DNA from: Candidatus Methylobacter oryzae
GTDB taxonomy: Bacteria > Pseudomonadota > Gammaproteobacteria > Methylococcales > Methylomonadaceae
Reading direction: 5' to 3'
NCBI GenBank assembly: GCA_945861405.1
Contig: CAMAUL010000027.1
Location: 1 to 38,776, forward strand
Length of the DNA stretch: 38,776 nucleotides
In this document: positions 26,056-34,253 of the stretch, piece after piece
Layout: each line of letters starts with the position of its first letter
Position numbering within the stretch: position 1 is the stretch's first letter
Position numbers and translations under genes: made by a program
The notes under the pieces: model-generated
Told to the model about the DNA's origin: nothing
Seen by the model: only the letters and a program-made list of their open reading frames with translations
The model's database searches: none

Positions 26056-26874
26056 CTACATATTATGCGCAATGCCGTGCAATGAACAGATCAACAACAC
26101 CCCCATAGCAATCAAGGCGATCTGCTGCAATGATGTTTTCATGTCGGTTTTTTTGTGCAATGACGGTATCAAGTCGGCCACCGCGATATAGATAAAGCTT
26201 GATGCCGCCAGCGCCAGAAAATACGGCAGGCTGTCATGTAAACCTTCCAGCCCGAAATATGCCAAAACGCCGCCCAACACAGTGGTTAAACTGGCGAGCA
26301 TGTTGTAAAAAAGCGCTTTGCTTTTGGAATAGCCGCTGTGCAGTAAAATCGCAAAATCGCCGACTTCCTGGGGAATTTCGTGCGCCGCAACGGCCAAGCT
26401 GGTGACAATGCCCAATTGCACATCGGTCAAAAATGCCGCCGCGATTAAAACGCCATCGACAAAATTGTGAATGCCGTCGCCGAGAATAATCAACGCGCCA
26501 GCCGACTTAGCCGTGCCGTGACTGTGGCTATGCCCGTGTCCATGATCGTGATCGTCTTCTTCGCCGTGCGCCTCGCAGCTGCCGGAATGACAATGCCGCC
26601 AGATCAGCAGTTTTTCCAGCACAAAAAACCCGAGTACGCCCGCTAAAATTGTCCCGGATAAGGCTTGAAACTGCTCAGGTTTAATTTTTGCAAATGCCTC
26701 AGGAATCAGCCCCCAAAAGGCGACCGCCAATAATGCGCCTATCGCAAAACTGATCCCGTGCGGCAGCACTGCGTTCCTGCGATAATCCGGCAATAACAGG
26801 AAAACCGCAGCCGCCATCACGCTTAATACACCGCCAACTGCGGTAAAGATGATAATTAATAGCAGTAAACTCAC
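26056..26874 (-). CDS. ZIP family divalent metal transporter
   Basis: This 272-residue inner-membrane protein of the ZIP family likely imports zinc or another divalent metal. It has about eight helices. A histidine-rich cytoplasmic loop (HDHGHGHSHSHG, around 105-120) lies between helices III and IV. The transport motifs are DGIHNFVDGVLIAAAF in helix IV and AAHEIPQEVGDFAILLHSGY in helix V, both with conserved metal-binding His/Glu residues. It lies 3 bases downstream of the pgeF stop on the same strand and may share its transcript. The metal cannot be specified from sequence. Confidence 0.9.
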   Translation of the reverse strand: MSLLLLIIIFTAVGGVLSVMAAAVFLLLPDYRRNAVLPHGISFAIGALLAVAFWGLIPEAFAKIKPEQFQALSGTILAGVLGFFVLEKLLIWRHCHSGSCEAHGEEDDHDHGHGHSHSHGTAKSAGALIILGDGIHNFVDGVLIAAAFLTDVQLGIVTSLAVAAHEIPQEVGDFAILLHSGYSKSKALFYNMLASLTTVLGGVLAYFGLEGLHDSLPYFLALAASSFIYIAVADLIPSLHKKTDMKTSLQQIALIAMGVLLICSLHGIAHNM

Positions 26875-26877
26875 TCT

Positions 26878-27690
26878 TTATTCTCTCCAAATCAGCGTAG
26901 CCATACGCCCTGTTTGTTTATCCCGGCGATAGGAATAAAACCGTTCCTGTTCGGTGACGGTACAAAAACCGCCGCCGTAAACTTTATCGATACCTAGCAT
27001 GGATAAATCAATCCGGGCCAGCTGATAAATGTCCGCCAGCCACTTGCCACTTTCTTGCTCTTTAAAAGCCGTTATGAATGCGGCCGATTTCTCCAGAAAA
27101 GCATTGCGCACTTCAGCACCAACTTCAAAGCAGTCCGGGCCGATTGCAGGCCCCAGCCAAACCAGAAAATCCCCCCTAGCCCCTCTTTTACAAAAGGGGG
27201 GATTGAGATGGGGCTGACTTGCCTCCCCCTTTGAAAAAGGGGGATTGAGGGGGATTTGCATTGAGCTTACCGTATTGCCGATCACTCCTGCCAGCAAGCC
27301 ACGCCAACCGGCATGAATGGCGGCCACTTGACTGCCGTCAGCCGAGCAAACCAGCAACGGTAGACAGTCCGCCGTCAATACCGCACAAACAACGCCCGGC
27401 TCAGCCGTATAACTGGCATCGGCTTGCTGCAAGGGTTCGGTTGTTATCGCCGGGACAGCCCGATTGCTGTGGATTTGATCCAGCCAGACCGGGTCGCTAG
27501 GCAAACTCAGCGATGCTTTAATTATCTGGCGGTTTTGTTCAACCAAGTCAGCATCATCGCCGACGTGCAGGGCCAGATTAAGGCTGGCGTATGCGCCGCA
27601 ACTGACCCCGCCGGTACGCAAGGTAGTCGCCGCGTGGACATTGGCAGGCGCAGGCCAATCCGGGGTCAGCCAGTGTTTAATCCCGCTCAT
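26878..27690 (-). CDS. pgeF: Peptidoglycan editing factor/purine nucleoside phosphorylase PgeF (YfiH, laccase domain)
   Basis: This 270-residue YfiH/DUF152 protein belongs to the family that prevents misincorporation of serine in peptidoglycan and includes purine nucleoside phosphorylases and adenosine deaminases. Metal-site motifs are intact: LTADCLPLLV, AAIHAGWRGLLAGV and WLGPAIGPDCFEVG. Residues about 145-174 are not native: they come from an inserted pair of dispersed repeats (27167-27257) that keeps the frame and reads PLNPPFSKGE and LNPPFCKRGARGDF. The insert falls between the GWRG block and the WLGP block, so a surface loop is lengthened. The protein may still fold. Its start overlaps rluD by 14 bases. 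Confidence 0.92.
   Translation of the reverse strand: MSGIKHWLTPDWPAPANVHAATTLRTGGVSCGAYASLNLALHVGDDADLVEQNRQIIKASLSLPSDPVWLDQIHSNRAVPAITTEPLQQADASYTAEPGVVCAVLTADCLPLLVCSADGSQVAAIHAGWRGLLAGVIGNTVSSMQIPLNPPFSKGEASQPHLNPPFCKRGARGDFLVWLGPAIGPDCFEVGAEVRNAFLEKSAAFITAFKEQESGKWLADIYQLARIDLSMLGIDKVYGGGFCTVTEQERFYSYRRDKQTGRMATLIWRE
27167..27257. repeat. Inverted pair of NPPF-type dispersed palindromic repeats inside pgeF
   Basis: The left unit begins AAATCCCCCCTAGCCCC and includes CCCCTCTTTTACAAAAGGGG. The right unit includes CCCCCTTTGAAAAAGGGGG and ends GATTGAGGGGGATTT, so the two are oppositely oriented. This is the widespread repeat whose translation gives NPPFSKGG..GDF. About 90 bases (30 codons) are inserted in frame. 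Confidence 0.85.
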
Positions 27691-28621
27691 TGTCCGCCAA
27701 TGCTGCCAGCAATCGGATCATGTCATCGGGCATAGGTTGCTCCCACTCAAGATATTCATCGGTAACAGGATGCTGCAAACCCAGCTTTGCCGCATGCAAA
27801 GCTTGGCGCTTGAAACTGCGCAATTCTTTTTCCAGCTGTTCGCTGCAATCCGGCGGCATTTGAAAACGTCCGCCATAAACCTGATCGCCCAACAGCGGAA
27901 AACGGATATGCGCCATATGCACCCTGATTTGGTGGGTACGTCCGGTTTCCAGTTTGACCTGAACCAGGGTATGCCGGGTGAAGCGCTGGCCGACCCGGTA
28001 ATGGGTCACTGCATGCTTGCCGTTCTCCCTGACCGCATAGCGTTTACGGTCGGTAGCATGCCTGCCGATAGGCTCATCGACGGTGCCGCCTGCGGTCATG
28101 CGGCCTCGGGTAATCGCCAGATATTCGCGGGTAATAGCCCTGTCCTGTAGCTGACTGGTCAGACTGTTATGCGCTTGCAAGGTTTTTGCAATCATCAACA
28201 ATCCGCTGGTTTCCTTATCGATCCGGTGCACGATACCCGCTCTGGGTAAGGTTTCCAGCTTGGGGTCATGGTTCAGCAACGCATTCAGCAGCGTTCCGTT
28301 CCAGTTACCCACCGCCGGATGCACGACTAGACCTGCCGGTTTATTCACAATCAGCAGGCTTTCGTCTTCAAAGATAATTTCCAGCGGAATGGACTCCGGC
28401 TCGGCTATGACCACGATTTCCGCTTCGGCATCCAGCGTTATCGTTTCGCCGCCGACCAACTTGTCCTTGGGTTTAAGCGCCAAGCCGTTGACCTGCACCC
28501 GACCGGCTTTAACCCAGGTTTGCAGCTTGCTGCGCGAATAATCGGTAAATAGTTCCGCCAGCACTTGATCTAATCGCATGCCAGCCATTTCAAATGGCAC
28601 TTCTGCCGTTAATCTCGTCAT
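27677..28621 (-). CDS. rluD: 23S rRNA pseudouridine synthase RluD
   Basis: RluD makes pseudouridines 1911, 1915 and 1917 in helix 69 of 23S rRNA. The 314-residue length is normal. An N-terminal S4 RNA-binding domain (about 14-75, MRLDQVLAELFTDYSRSKLQ) precedes the RluA-type catalytic domain. The catalytic block GIVHRIDKETSGLLMIAKT contains Asp135, and the other conserved blocks include LVVHPAVGNWNGTLLNAL and GRTHQIRVHMAHIRFPLLGD. It is divergent from bamD and overlaps pgeF by 14 bases, the common rluD-pgeF arrangement. Confidence 0.95.
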   Translation of the reverse strand: MTRLTAEVPFEMAGMRLDQVLAELFTDYSRSKLQTWVKAGRVQVNGLALKPKDKLVGGETITLDAEAEIVVIAEPESIPLEIIFEDESLLIVNKPAGLVVHPAVGNWNGTLLNALLNHDPKLETLPRAGIVHRIDKETSGLLMIAKTLQAHNSLTSQLQDRAITREYLAITRGRMTAGGTVDEPIGRHATDRKRYAVRENGKHAVTHYRVGQRFTRHTLVQVKLETGRTHQIRVHMAHIRFPLLGDQVYGGRFQMPPDCSEQLEKELRSFKRQALHAAKLGLQHPVTDEYLEWEQPMPDDMIRLLAALADNERD

Positions 28622-28630
28622 AACAAGTTC

Positions 28631-28659
28631 TTCTGATTAACCCATTGTTAAGTTATACT
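28631..28659 (+). promoter_or_regulatory. Candidate bamD promoter
   Basis: TATACT at 28654-28659 is a good -10 box. A weak -35 (TTCTGA, 28631-28636) lies 17 bases upstream. The ATG of bamD is about 80 bases downstream. The rluD promoter must occupy the same 119-base interval on the other strand. Confidence 0.3.
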
Positions 28660-28740
28660 CGCATGATACTCAAGCCATCCCAAGTATCGCAGTTAAATCC
28701 GGCGAGAAAACCTCTTATATTACAGCGTGTCGTTAACACT

Positions 28741-29580
28741 ATGCGATTAATTTTAATTAAATTTTTATTTATCTGTTGCTTAGCCCTGTCTCTTCAAGGC
28801 TGCGAAACACTTAAAAGCCTCGCTTCCGGCGATTCCGACACCGAGGACGAATATGCCGACTGGAATGCCGGAAAGTTTCGCGACCAAGCCAAAACGGCGC
28901 TGGATAACGGTAATTACGACAAGGCCATCAAGCTCTACGAAGCGCTTGAATCCCGCTACCCTTTTGGCGATGAGTCAGCTCAAACCCAGCTGGACGTTGC
29001 TTACGCGTATTACAAAAACGGCGACCCAGAAGGCGCTATAGCCGCCGCAGACCGCTTTATCAAAATCAACCCGCGCAGCTCCAGCGTCGATTATGCTTAT
29101 TATTTAAAAGGCTTGGTTAATTACAATCGCGGCATCGGTTTTATCGACCGTTTCCTACCTACCGATACGTCGCAACGCGACCCTGGAACGGCTCGTGACG
29201 CCTATGACAATTTTGCCGAACTGCTCCGCAGGTTCCCGCAAAGCAAATACGTAGCCGATGCCCAACTGCGCATGATCGCGCTTAAAAACAATCTGGCGAT
29301 GTATGAAGTCCACGTCGCCCGCTTTTACATGAAACGCAAAGCCTATGTCGCCGCCATTAATAGGGCGTCTACCGTCGTTGACAAATACCAGCGCACACCG
29401 GCGGTTCCTTTTGCCTTGCAAATCATGCAGGAGGCTTATACCAAGCTGGAACTGCCGGATCTGGCCGCAGATACCACCCGAGTCTATGAACTAAACTATC
29501 CGAACGGCCCGCCGGTACCTGAACGTAAAGACTCAACCTTTTCGCATCAGGTTTGGGATTTTATTGGCTTGGAAAAATAG
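28741..29580 (+). CDS. bamD: Outer membrane assembly lipoprotein BamD
   Basis: BamD is the essential lipoprotein partner of BamA in outer-membrane protein assembly. The 279-residue protein has a lipoprotein signal with lipobox SLQGC (lipidated Cys21), followed by TPR repeats: YDKAIKLYEALESRYPFGDE, then AQTQLDVAYAYYKNGDPEGA and later ones. The block DRFLPTDTSQRDPGTARDAY and the following NFAELLRRFPQSKYVADAQL are family hallmarks. The start at 28741 is chosen because it gives a proper signal peptide; the frame is open further upstream. It is divergent from rluD, as in E. coli and others. Confidence 0.95.
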   Translation: MRLILIKFLFICCLALSLQGCETLKSLASGDSDTEDEYADWNAGKFRDQAKTALDNGNYDKAIKLYEALESRYPFGDESAQTQLDVAYAYYKNGDPEGAIAAADRFIKINPRSSSVDYAYYLKGLVNYNRGIGFIDRFLPTDTSQRDPGTARDAYDNFAELLRRFPQSKYVADAQLRMIALKNNLAMYEVHVARFYMKRKAYVAAINRASTVVDKYQRTPAVPFALQIMQEAYTKLELPDLAADTTRVYELNYPNGPPVPERKDSTFSHQVWDFIGLEK

Positions 29581-29581
29581 T

Positions 29582-29628
29582 CAAAGCAAGCTTTGAACTC
29601 CGCTATTTGGAGTCCAAAGCTTGCTTTG
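29582..29628. terminator. 20-bp inverted repeat between converging bamD and priA
   Basis: CAAAGCAAGCTTTGAACTCC (29582-29601) pairs with 29609-29628 with a single mismatch around a 7-base loop. Each arm is itself partly palindromic (CAAAGC-AA-GCTTTG). It starts one base after the bamD stop, so it can end or protect both transcripts. It also looks like a dispersed repeat. Confidence 0.6.
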
Positions 29629-29668
29629 GTCGTTCAAAATTAGACCTCGTCAAACAAGAAACCCGGTC

Positions 29669-31897
29669 TCAATACAAATCCACCGGGTCAACATCCAGCG
29701 ACCAGCGCACTTTTTTGGCCTGCTTGAGTTTTTCAATTTTCGGCATCAGCACATCGAGCAACGCATGCAGCTCCGGCCTGTTGCTGCTCTGAAACAATAG
29801 CTGATAGCGGTATAGCCCGGCACGTCTTGCCATCGGCGCCGCTACCGGCCCTAGAATCAAAGTACGGCCTTTGCCGTGTTCCTGCGCCAACTCGACAACC
29901 GCATGCAGAAACAGCTTCGGCATCTCGGCGTCTGTGGCTTGCACTCTTAATAAGGCCTGATAACTGAACGGCGGCAATGACGCTTCTTTGCGCTCCGCCA
30001 AAGCGGTTTTGGCAAAACTGCTATAGCCCTGTGCGATCAGCGTTGTTAATAAAGGGTGCTCCGGCTGCCGGGTTTGCATGATGACCCTGCCGGGCTTTTC
30101 CGCCCGCCCGGCGCGGCCTGAGACCTGCACGATCATTTGCGCCAGTTTTTCGGGAGCATGAAAGTCGATGCTGAACAAGCCGCTGTCCACATCCAATATC
30201 GCCACCAGCGTCACATTGGGGAAATGATGGCCTTTCGCCAGCATTTGCGTCCCCAGAATAATATCCACCTCGCCCTGATTGATGCGCTGCAAATAATTTT
30301 CCAAGGAGCCTTTGCGCTGGGTGGAATCCCGATCCAGACGCACTATCGTTTTATCGGGAAATAATTCCGCCAATACCTTTTCTACCCGTTCGGTGCCCAG
30401 CCCCAGCGGCGTCAATTCACCGGTTTTGCAGGCGGGGCACTGTTTAATCAAACGCTGCTCCTGTCCGCAATGATGGCAACGCAACGCCCCTACCTCATAA
30501 TGAATCACCAGATTGGCGTCGCAACGCTGGCAACGCGCAACCCAGCCGCAGCCGTGACAGATCAGAGTCGGCGCAAAGCCGCGCCGGTTCAGGAACAATA
30601 ATACCTGTTCGTTTTTGTCCAAGGTTTTGCGCATCTCCGCAACCAGCGCTTCAGACAGCCCCTCCAGCATTCGTTTGTTCCTGATGTCCAACAGCTGCAA
30701 CACCGGGGCTGTCGCAATGCCTGCCCTTTCCGGCAGATGCAGCAAGCGGTAACGCTTGTTTTCGACGTTTTGCAAACTCTCCAGCGCAGGCGTTGCAGAA
30801 CCCAGCAACACCGGAATATTCAACAACTTGGCGCGCACCACGGCGACATCGCGGGCGGAAAAACGAAAGCCTTCCTGTTGCTTGAACGAAGCGTCATGCT
30901 CTTCATCGAGAATAATCAGGCCGGGATTTTTTAACGGCGTAAACAGGGCGGATCGCGTGCCCAGCAACATGGAACACTCGCCTCGCTGCATGGTAAGCCA
31001 GGAGCAAGCCCGCTGCCGGTCGGTCAATTTGGAATGCGAAATGGCGATGCTGACGTTAAACCGTTGCCTGAACCGGTCTTCAAGCTGGGGCGTCAGGGTA
31101 ATTTCCGGCAACAGCACCAAAACCTGCTGACCCCGCTCCAGCACAGCACGAATGATCTGCATATACACTTCGGTCTTACCGCTACCGGTCACGCCCTCCA
31201 GCAAAAACACGCCAAACTGGCCCAGACTCTCGCATACCGCATCTATCGCCGCTTGTTGCTGCGGGTTGCAGTGCAGGGCATCGCTTTTGATGATCGACTC
31301 AACATTTTTTCCCGCAACCCCAGCTGCTGCAAGTTGCAGCAGCTGTTTGTCCAGCAGCTGCTTTACCGAAGTGCGCCAGTTTTGATTCCATGCGGAAAGT
31401 TCCGCTTCGGACAAGGGGTTTGAGTGTGCCTGAAATTTTTCCAGTACGCTTTTTTGCTTGGGTGAACGTTTGATCTGCTCTGTATCGACAGCCCTGCCCA
31501 ACTCAGTCAAGGCATAGTGTTTTTCTGTCTGGATAACGACTGATTTGCCCTGACGCAACGCCACCGGAAATGCGGCGCTGAACACCTCACCCAACGGATA
31601 ATGGTAATAACCGCTGGCCCAATGCAGCAACGCCAAGTCTTTTGCTGATAATAACGGTGTTTCGTCCAGTATCCGTTCGACGCGTTTTAGCTTGCCGATG
31701 TCTATATCGCTATGCTGAACGCATTCAACCAAAAAACCGATTTTCTTAGCCTTCCCGAACGGCACTTCCAGGCGTATGCCCGGTTTTATCTTAGCCAACT
31801 CGATATTATCTGGAGCCAGATAATCAAATAATCGATAAATTGGAACGGCAATGGCAACCCTGAAAATCAGCGCATTCCCACTTTGCAACTTGGACAT
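29669..31897 (-). CDS. priA: Primosomal replication protein N' (PriA helicase)
   Basis: PriA restarts stalled replication forks by recognising forked DNA and loading DnaB. The 742-residue protein has the N-terminal DNA-binding domain, Walker A GVTGSGKTEVYMQ, Walker B LDEEHDASFKQQEGFRFSAR, and the two zinc-binding sites CHGCGWVARCQRC and CHHCGQEQRLIKQCPAC. The ILGTQMLAKGHHFPNVTLVA block and the C-terminal VSGRAGRAEKPG motif are typical. The gene converges on bamD. Upstream lies an AT-rich region with DnaA-box-like sites. Confidence 0.96.
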   Translation of the reverse strand: MSKLQSGNALIFRVAIAVPIYRLFDYLAPDNIELAKIKPGIRLEVPFGKAKKIGFLVECVQHSDIDIGKLKRVERILDETPLLSAKDLALLHWASGYYHYPLGEVFSAAFPVALRQGKSVVIQTEKHYALTELGRAVDTEQIKRSPKQKSVLEKFQAHSNPLSEAELSAWNQNWRTSVKQLLDKQLLQLAAAGVAGKNVESIIKSDALHCNPQQQAAIDAVCESLGQFGVFLLEGVTGSGKTEVYMQIIRAVLERGQQVLVLLPEITLTPQLEDRFRQRFNVSIAISHSKLTDRQRACSWLTMQRGECSMLLGTRSALFTPLKNPGLIILDEEHDASFKQQEGFRFSARDVAVVRAKLLNIPVLLGSATPALESLQNVENKRYRLLHLPERAGIATAPVLQLLDIRNKRMLEGLSEALVAEMRKTLDKNEQVLLFLNRRGFAPTLICHGCGWVARCQRCDANLVIHYEVGALRCHHCGQEQRLIKQCPACKTGELTPLGLGTERVEKVLAELFPDKTIVRLDRDSTQRKGSLENYLQRINQGEVDIILGTQMLAKGHHFPNVTLVAILDVDSGLFSIDFHAPEKLAQMIVQVSGRAGRAEKPGRVIMQTRQPEHPLLTTLIAQGYSSFAKTALAERKEASLPPFSYQALLRVQATDAEMPKLFLHAVVELAQEHGKGRTLILGPVAAPMARRAGLYRYQLLFQSSNRPELHALLDVLMPKIEKLKQAKKVRWSLDVDPVDLY

Positions 31898-32240
31898 AGT
31901 GTTTGAATTATTTTTGATGTTTTGAGGCTAAGTGATTATACATATTGGACTATTCCAGTTACCCACAGAATCTGTGGATAACTTTGTGGGCAAGTGGTTT
32001 CTAATAGCCCTTACTTGCGGTTTTTATTGAAGTTTTGTTAATTTGGAAGCTTTTTATGCATCAATTAATTTTATCTATATATCAAATACTTAGATCGTTT
32101 TATATCGCAAATATTAACCGTTCTGCTAACCGCATTTTAGTTTTTCTTAACGCTAGCCTAATTTGTGGATTACTTCACAACTTTTAGATATGCATTCCTA
32201 AAATTTAGATATACATCTCCACAAAAACGACGATTTATAT
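31898..32240. promoter_or_regulatory. AT-rich 343-base intergenic region with DnaA-box-like sites
   Basis: The perfect DnaA box TGTGGATAA lies at 31973-31981. It faces TTACCCACA (31959-31967, one mismatch) as an inverted pair 5 bases apart. TGTGGGCAA (31985-31993, two mismatches) and TGTGGATTA (32164-32172, one mismatch) are also present. The middle of the region is very AT-rich. It is upstream of priA and downstream of the methyltransferase gene. DnaA-linked regulation of priA or titration of DnaA is a reasonable inference; the chromosomal origin is not claimed, since dnaA, dnaN and mnmG are not here. Confidence 0.45.
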
Positions 32241-33047
32241 TTATCGGGGCTTAATGAATTTAATCGTCATCCGGTCGCTTTCACCGATAGCCAGATATTT
32301 CTTCCTATCCTTATCCTTGAGTTTTAAAGCAGGCGGCAACGTCCAGACGCCTTCGGGATAATCCTTGGTATCTTTGCTATTGGCATTGATTTCTGATTTA
32401 GCCAGAAACTCAAAGCCTGCGTTTCTTGCCAGCGCAATCACATAATCCTCGGTGACATAACCGGATGCCGCCTTGGTATCCTGCGGCTTTAAGTTTGAAT
32501 TCCTATGCTCGACCACGCCTAGAATACCGCCGGGCTTTAATGCCCTATACATCGCATTAAACACTGCGGCGGCCTGATCGTTTTTCATCCAATTATGCAC
32601 ATTGCGAAACGTCAGAACCCGGTCAGCCGAACCGTCCGGGGCTATCTGCAAAAATTTCGGCGGCTGCAACACGGTTAGCTCAAGCTTGCCGTAAACTTTG
32701 GGCTGGCTTTTTATTTTTTCAACAAACGCATGCAAATTCTTTTGAAAATAAGGCTGGTCGGCATCGGCTGAAAAATGCGCGGCATACAGTTTGCCGTGGT
32801 CTTTTAGATAAGGCGCAAGAATTTCCGTGTACCAGCCTTCGCCCGGCCAGACTTCGACGACCGTCATGTTGTCTTTAACGTCGAAAAATCCCAACGTTTG
32901 CTGTGGATGCCGGTATTTATCCCGGTGCTTATGCTCTACAGAGCGTTGTTTCCCTGCGATTGCCTGATGCAAAGAACTTGGCTTTGCTCCAGCTTGCGAC
33001 GATAAAAAACTGCCTGCGAGCAAAAGCGTCAATAAAATATTTTTCAT
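32241..33047 (-). CDS. Exported class I methyltransferase-like protein
   Basis: This 268-residue protein has a signal peptide (MKNILLTLLLAGSFLSSQAG, then AKP) and a Rossmann-type methyltransferase core. The SAM-binding-like block is MTVVEVWPGEGWYTEILAPY, followed by VLTFRNVHNWMKNDQAAAVF and LKPGGILGVVEHRN. Such signal-bearing proteins form a known group of predicted methyltransferases (COG4798-like) of unknown substrate. The puzzle is that S-adenosylmethionine is not known to be abundant in the periplasm. An adjacent dsbB lies 53 bases upstream on the same strand, so they may be co-transcribed. Confidence 0.75.
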   Translation of the reverse strand: MKNILLTLLLAGSFLSSQAGAKPSSLHQAIAGKQRSVEHKHRDKYRHPQQTLGFFDVKDNMTVVEVWPGEGWYTEILAPYLKDHGKLYAAHFSADADQPYFQKNLHAFVEKIKSQPKVYGKLELTVLQPPKFLQIAPDGSADRVLTFRNVHNWMKNDQAAAVFNAMYRALKPGGILGVVEHRNSNLKPQDTKAASGYVTEDYVIALARNAGFEFLAKSEINANSKDTKDYPEGVWTLPPALKLKDKDRKKYLAIGESDRMTIKFIKPR

Positions 33048-33099
33048 GTTCTATTCCAATACGTCATTTTTTACAAGAGAGACCTTTCGCATCAATGCC

Positions 33100-33618
33100 C
33101 TACCGATCTCCCGCTTTATAATTCCAGATTTGCAGCAGGCTTAAGCTTGCCAGCATTAAAAAGGCCAATAATGTCCAGGCGGGCATGCTGAACCCCAGCA
33201 TAGTCCAATCGACCTTGGCGCAATCCCCGGTGCCGCTGAGCATCAGCTTGACCGTTTCGAACAACGGGAAGTTTTGCAGCACATATTCCAGGCCGGGGCC
33301 GCATTCCGGCACCTTATCAGGCGGCAAGTGCTGTATCCAGACATGCCGGGTGGAAATCGCCGCGCCGCACAAAGCCGTGACTGCGCCTACAATGGCATAA
33401 GCCGTCACGCCGGTCTGGCCTGGGTTATGGATGGCCGCGCTTAAAAAAACCAAACCGGTCAACAAAATGGCGATACGCTGGGAAATGCACAACGGACAAG
33501 GATCCAAGCCGCCGACAAACTGGAAATAAGCGCCCATAGCCAGCAAGAAAACACAACCGAGAAAGCCCAGAAAAAACCAGATTCTCGAATTAAATTTTAA
33601 CAACTCCAACATGCTCAA
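33100..33618 (-). CDS. dsbB: Disulfide bond formation protein DsbB
   Basis: DsbB re-oxidises DsbA and passes electrons to quinones in the inner membrane. The 172-residue protein has four helices. The first redox pair is Cys41-Pro-Leu-Cys44 (DPCPLCISQRIAIL), and the second periplasmic loop carries Cys106 and Cys133 (VPECGPGLEYVLQNFPL, TGDCAKVDWTMLG), matching the standard DsbB layout. A DsbA partner is not in the window. Repeat copy B lies just upstream of the start, so the promoter is probably inside or near that element. Confidence 0.95.
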   Translation of the reverse strand: MSMLELLKFNSRIWFFLGFLGCVFLLAMGAYFQFVGGLDPCPLCISQRIAILLTGLVFLSAAIHNPGQTGVTAYAIVGAVTALCGAAISTRHVWIQHLPPDKVPECGPGLEYVLQNFPLFETVKLMLSGTGDCAKVDWTMLGFSMPAWTLLAFLMLASLSLLQIWNYKAGDR

Positions 33619-33645
33619 CCGCCTTTATAAAAAATTTAACTAAAT

Positions 33646-33812
33646 AATAGAACGCGGATGACGCGGATTAGGCAGATTTACGCGGATTTTTAAATCAGTG
33701 TTTATCAGTTTAATCCATATCGCGGGCGGGTGTTCTAGTTCAAATATGAGCTAAAGATCCACAAAAAAAATCTTATTAAATCATAAGCAATCTGCGTCAT
33801 CCGCGTTCTATT
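33646..33812. repeat. MITE-like element with 19-bp perfect inverted ends, copy B
   Basis: AATAGAACGCGGATGACGC (33646-33664) and its exact reverse complement (33794-33812) bound a 167-base element. The interior near the left end reads GGATTAGGCAGATTTACGCG. The ends and interior resemble copy A at 11398-11529. It lies between the CBS-protein stop and the dsbB start, and contains no gene. Confidence 0.7.
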
Positions 33813-33842
33813 CTTTTTTGCCTTTTGCCTTGAACCTTGACC

Positions 33843-34253
33843 TTATTTAAAAGCCCTGTACATCCCATCCAACACCAGCGAATTCGGGCTAACCATGCCG
33901 ATAATCTTGTTGTTTTCAATGACCGGCGCCCTAACCAAATTATAGTTGGCAAATAACCTGGAGCAATAGCGGATGTCCATATCGGGAGATACCGAAATCA
34001 CCGGCTTGCTCATCACTTCATAGACGTTGACCCGATCCGGCGCACGGTCTTTAGCCAACACATGGCGGGCAATGTCGCCGGAATTAATCATCCCGTATTC
34101 GTCATCGTCATGCCGTTTATTGACGACCAACACCGAGGTTTTAAGCGACTTCATCTTTTTCAGGGCATCTTCGATGGTGGCAATGCCGTCGATGGTGCCG
34201 AAGTCAGCCTTCATCACATCTCTGACACGAACTACAACGCGTGGCGCAATCAT
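33843..34253 (-). CDS. CBS-domain protein
   Basis: This 136-residue protein consists of two CBS domains (about 12-72 and 80-134). Each has the usual xVMxxxxxxVxPDxxIxxA pattern: VRDVMKADFGTIDGIATIED and YEVMSKPVISVSPDMDIRYC. Tandem CBS pairs bind adenine nucleotides and often regulate transporters. It is the last gene of an operon with two DUF1538 membrane proteins and a PII-like protein, and overlaps the PII-like gene by 4 bases. A role in sensing energy or adenylate state for the transporter is inferred. Confidence 0.88.
   Translation of the reverse strand: MIAPRVVVRVRDVMKADFGTIDGIATIEDALKKMKSLKTSVLVVNKRHDDDEYGMINSGDIARHVLAKDRAPDRVNVYEVMSKPVISVSPDMDIRYCSRLFANYNLVRAPVIENNKIIGMVSPNSLVLDGMYRAFK

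Noticed and set aside
31898-32240. Chromosomal replication origin
   Set aside because: DnaA-box-like sites and AT-richness are present, but dnaA, dnaN, mnmG or other usual origin neighbours are absent, so only a regulatory or titration role is suggested.
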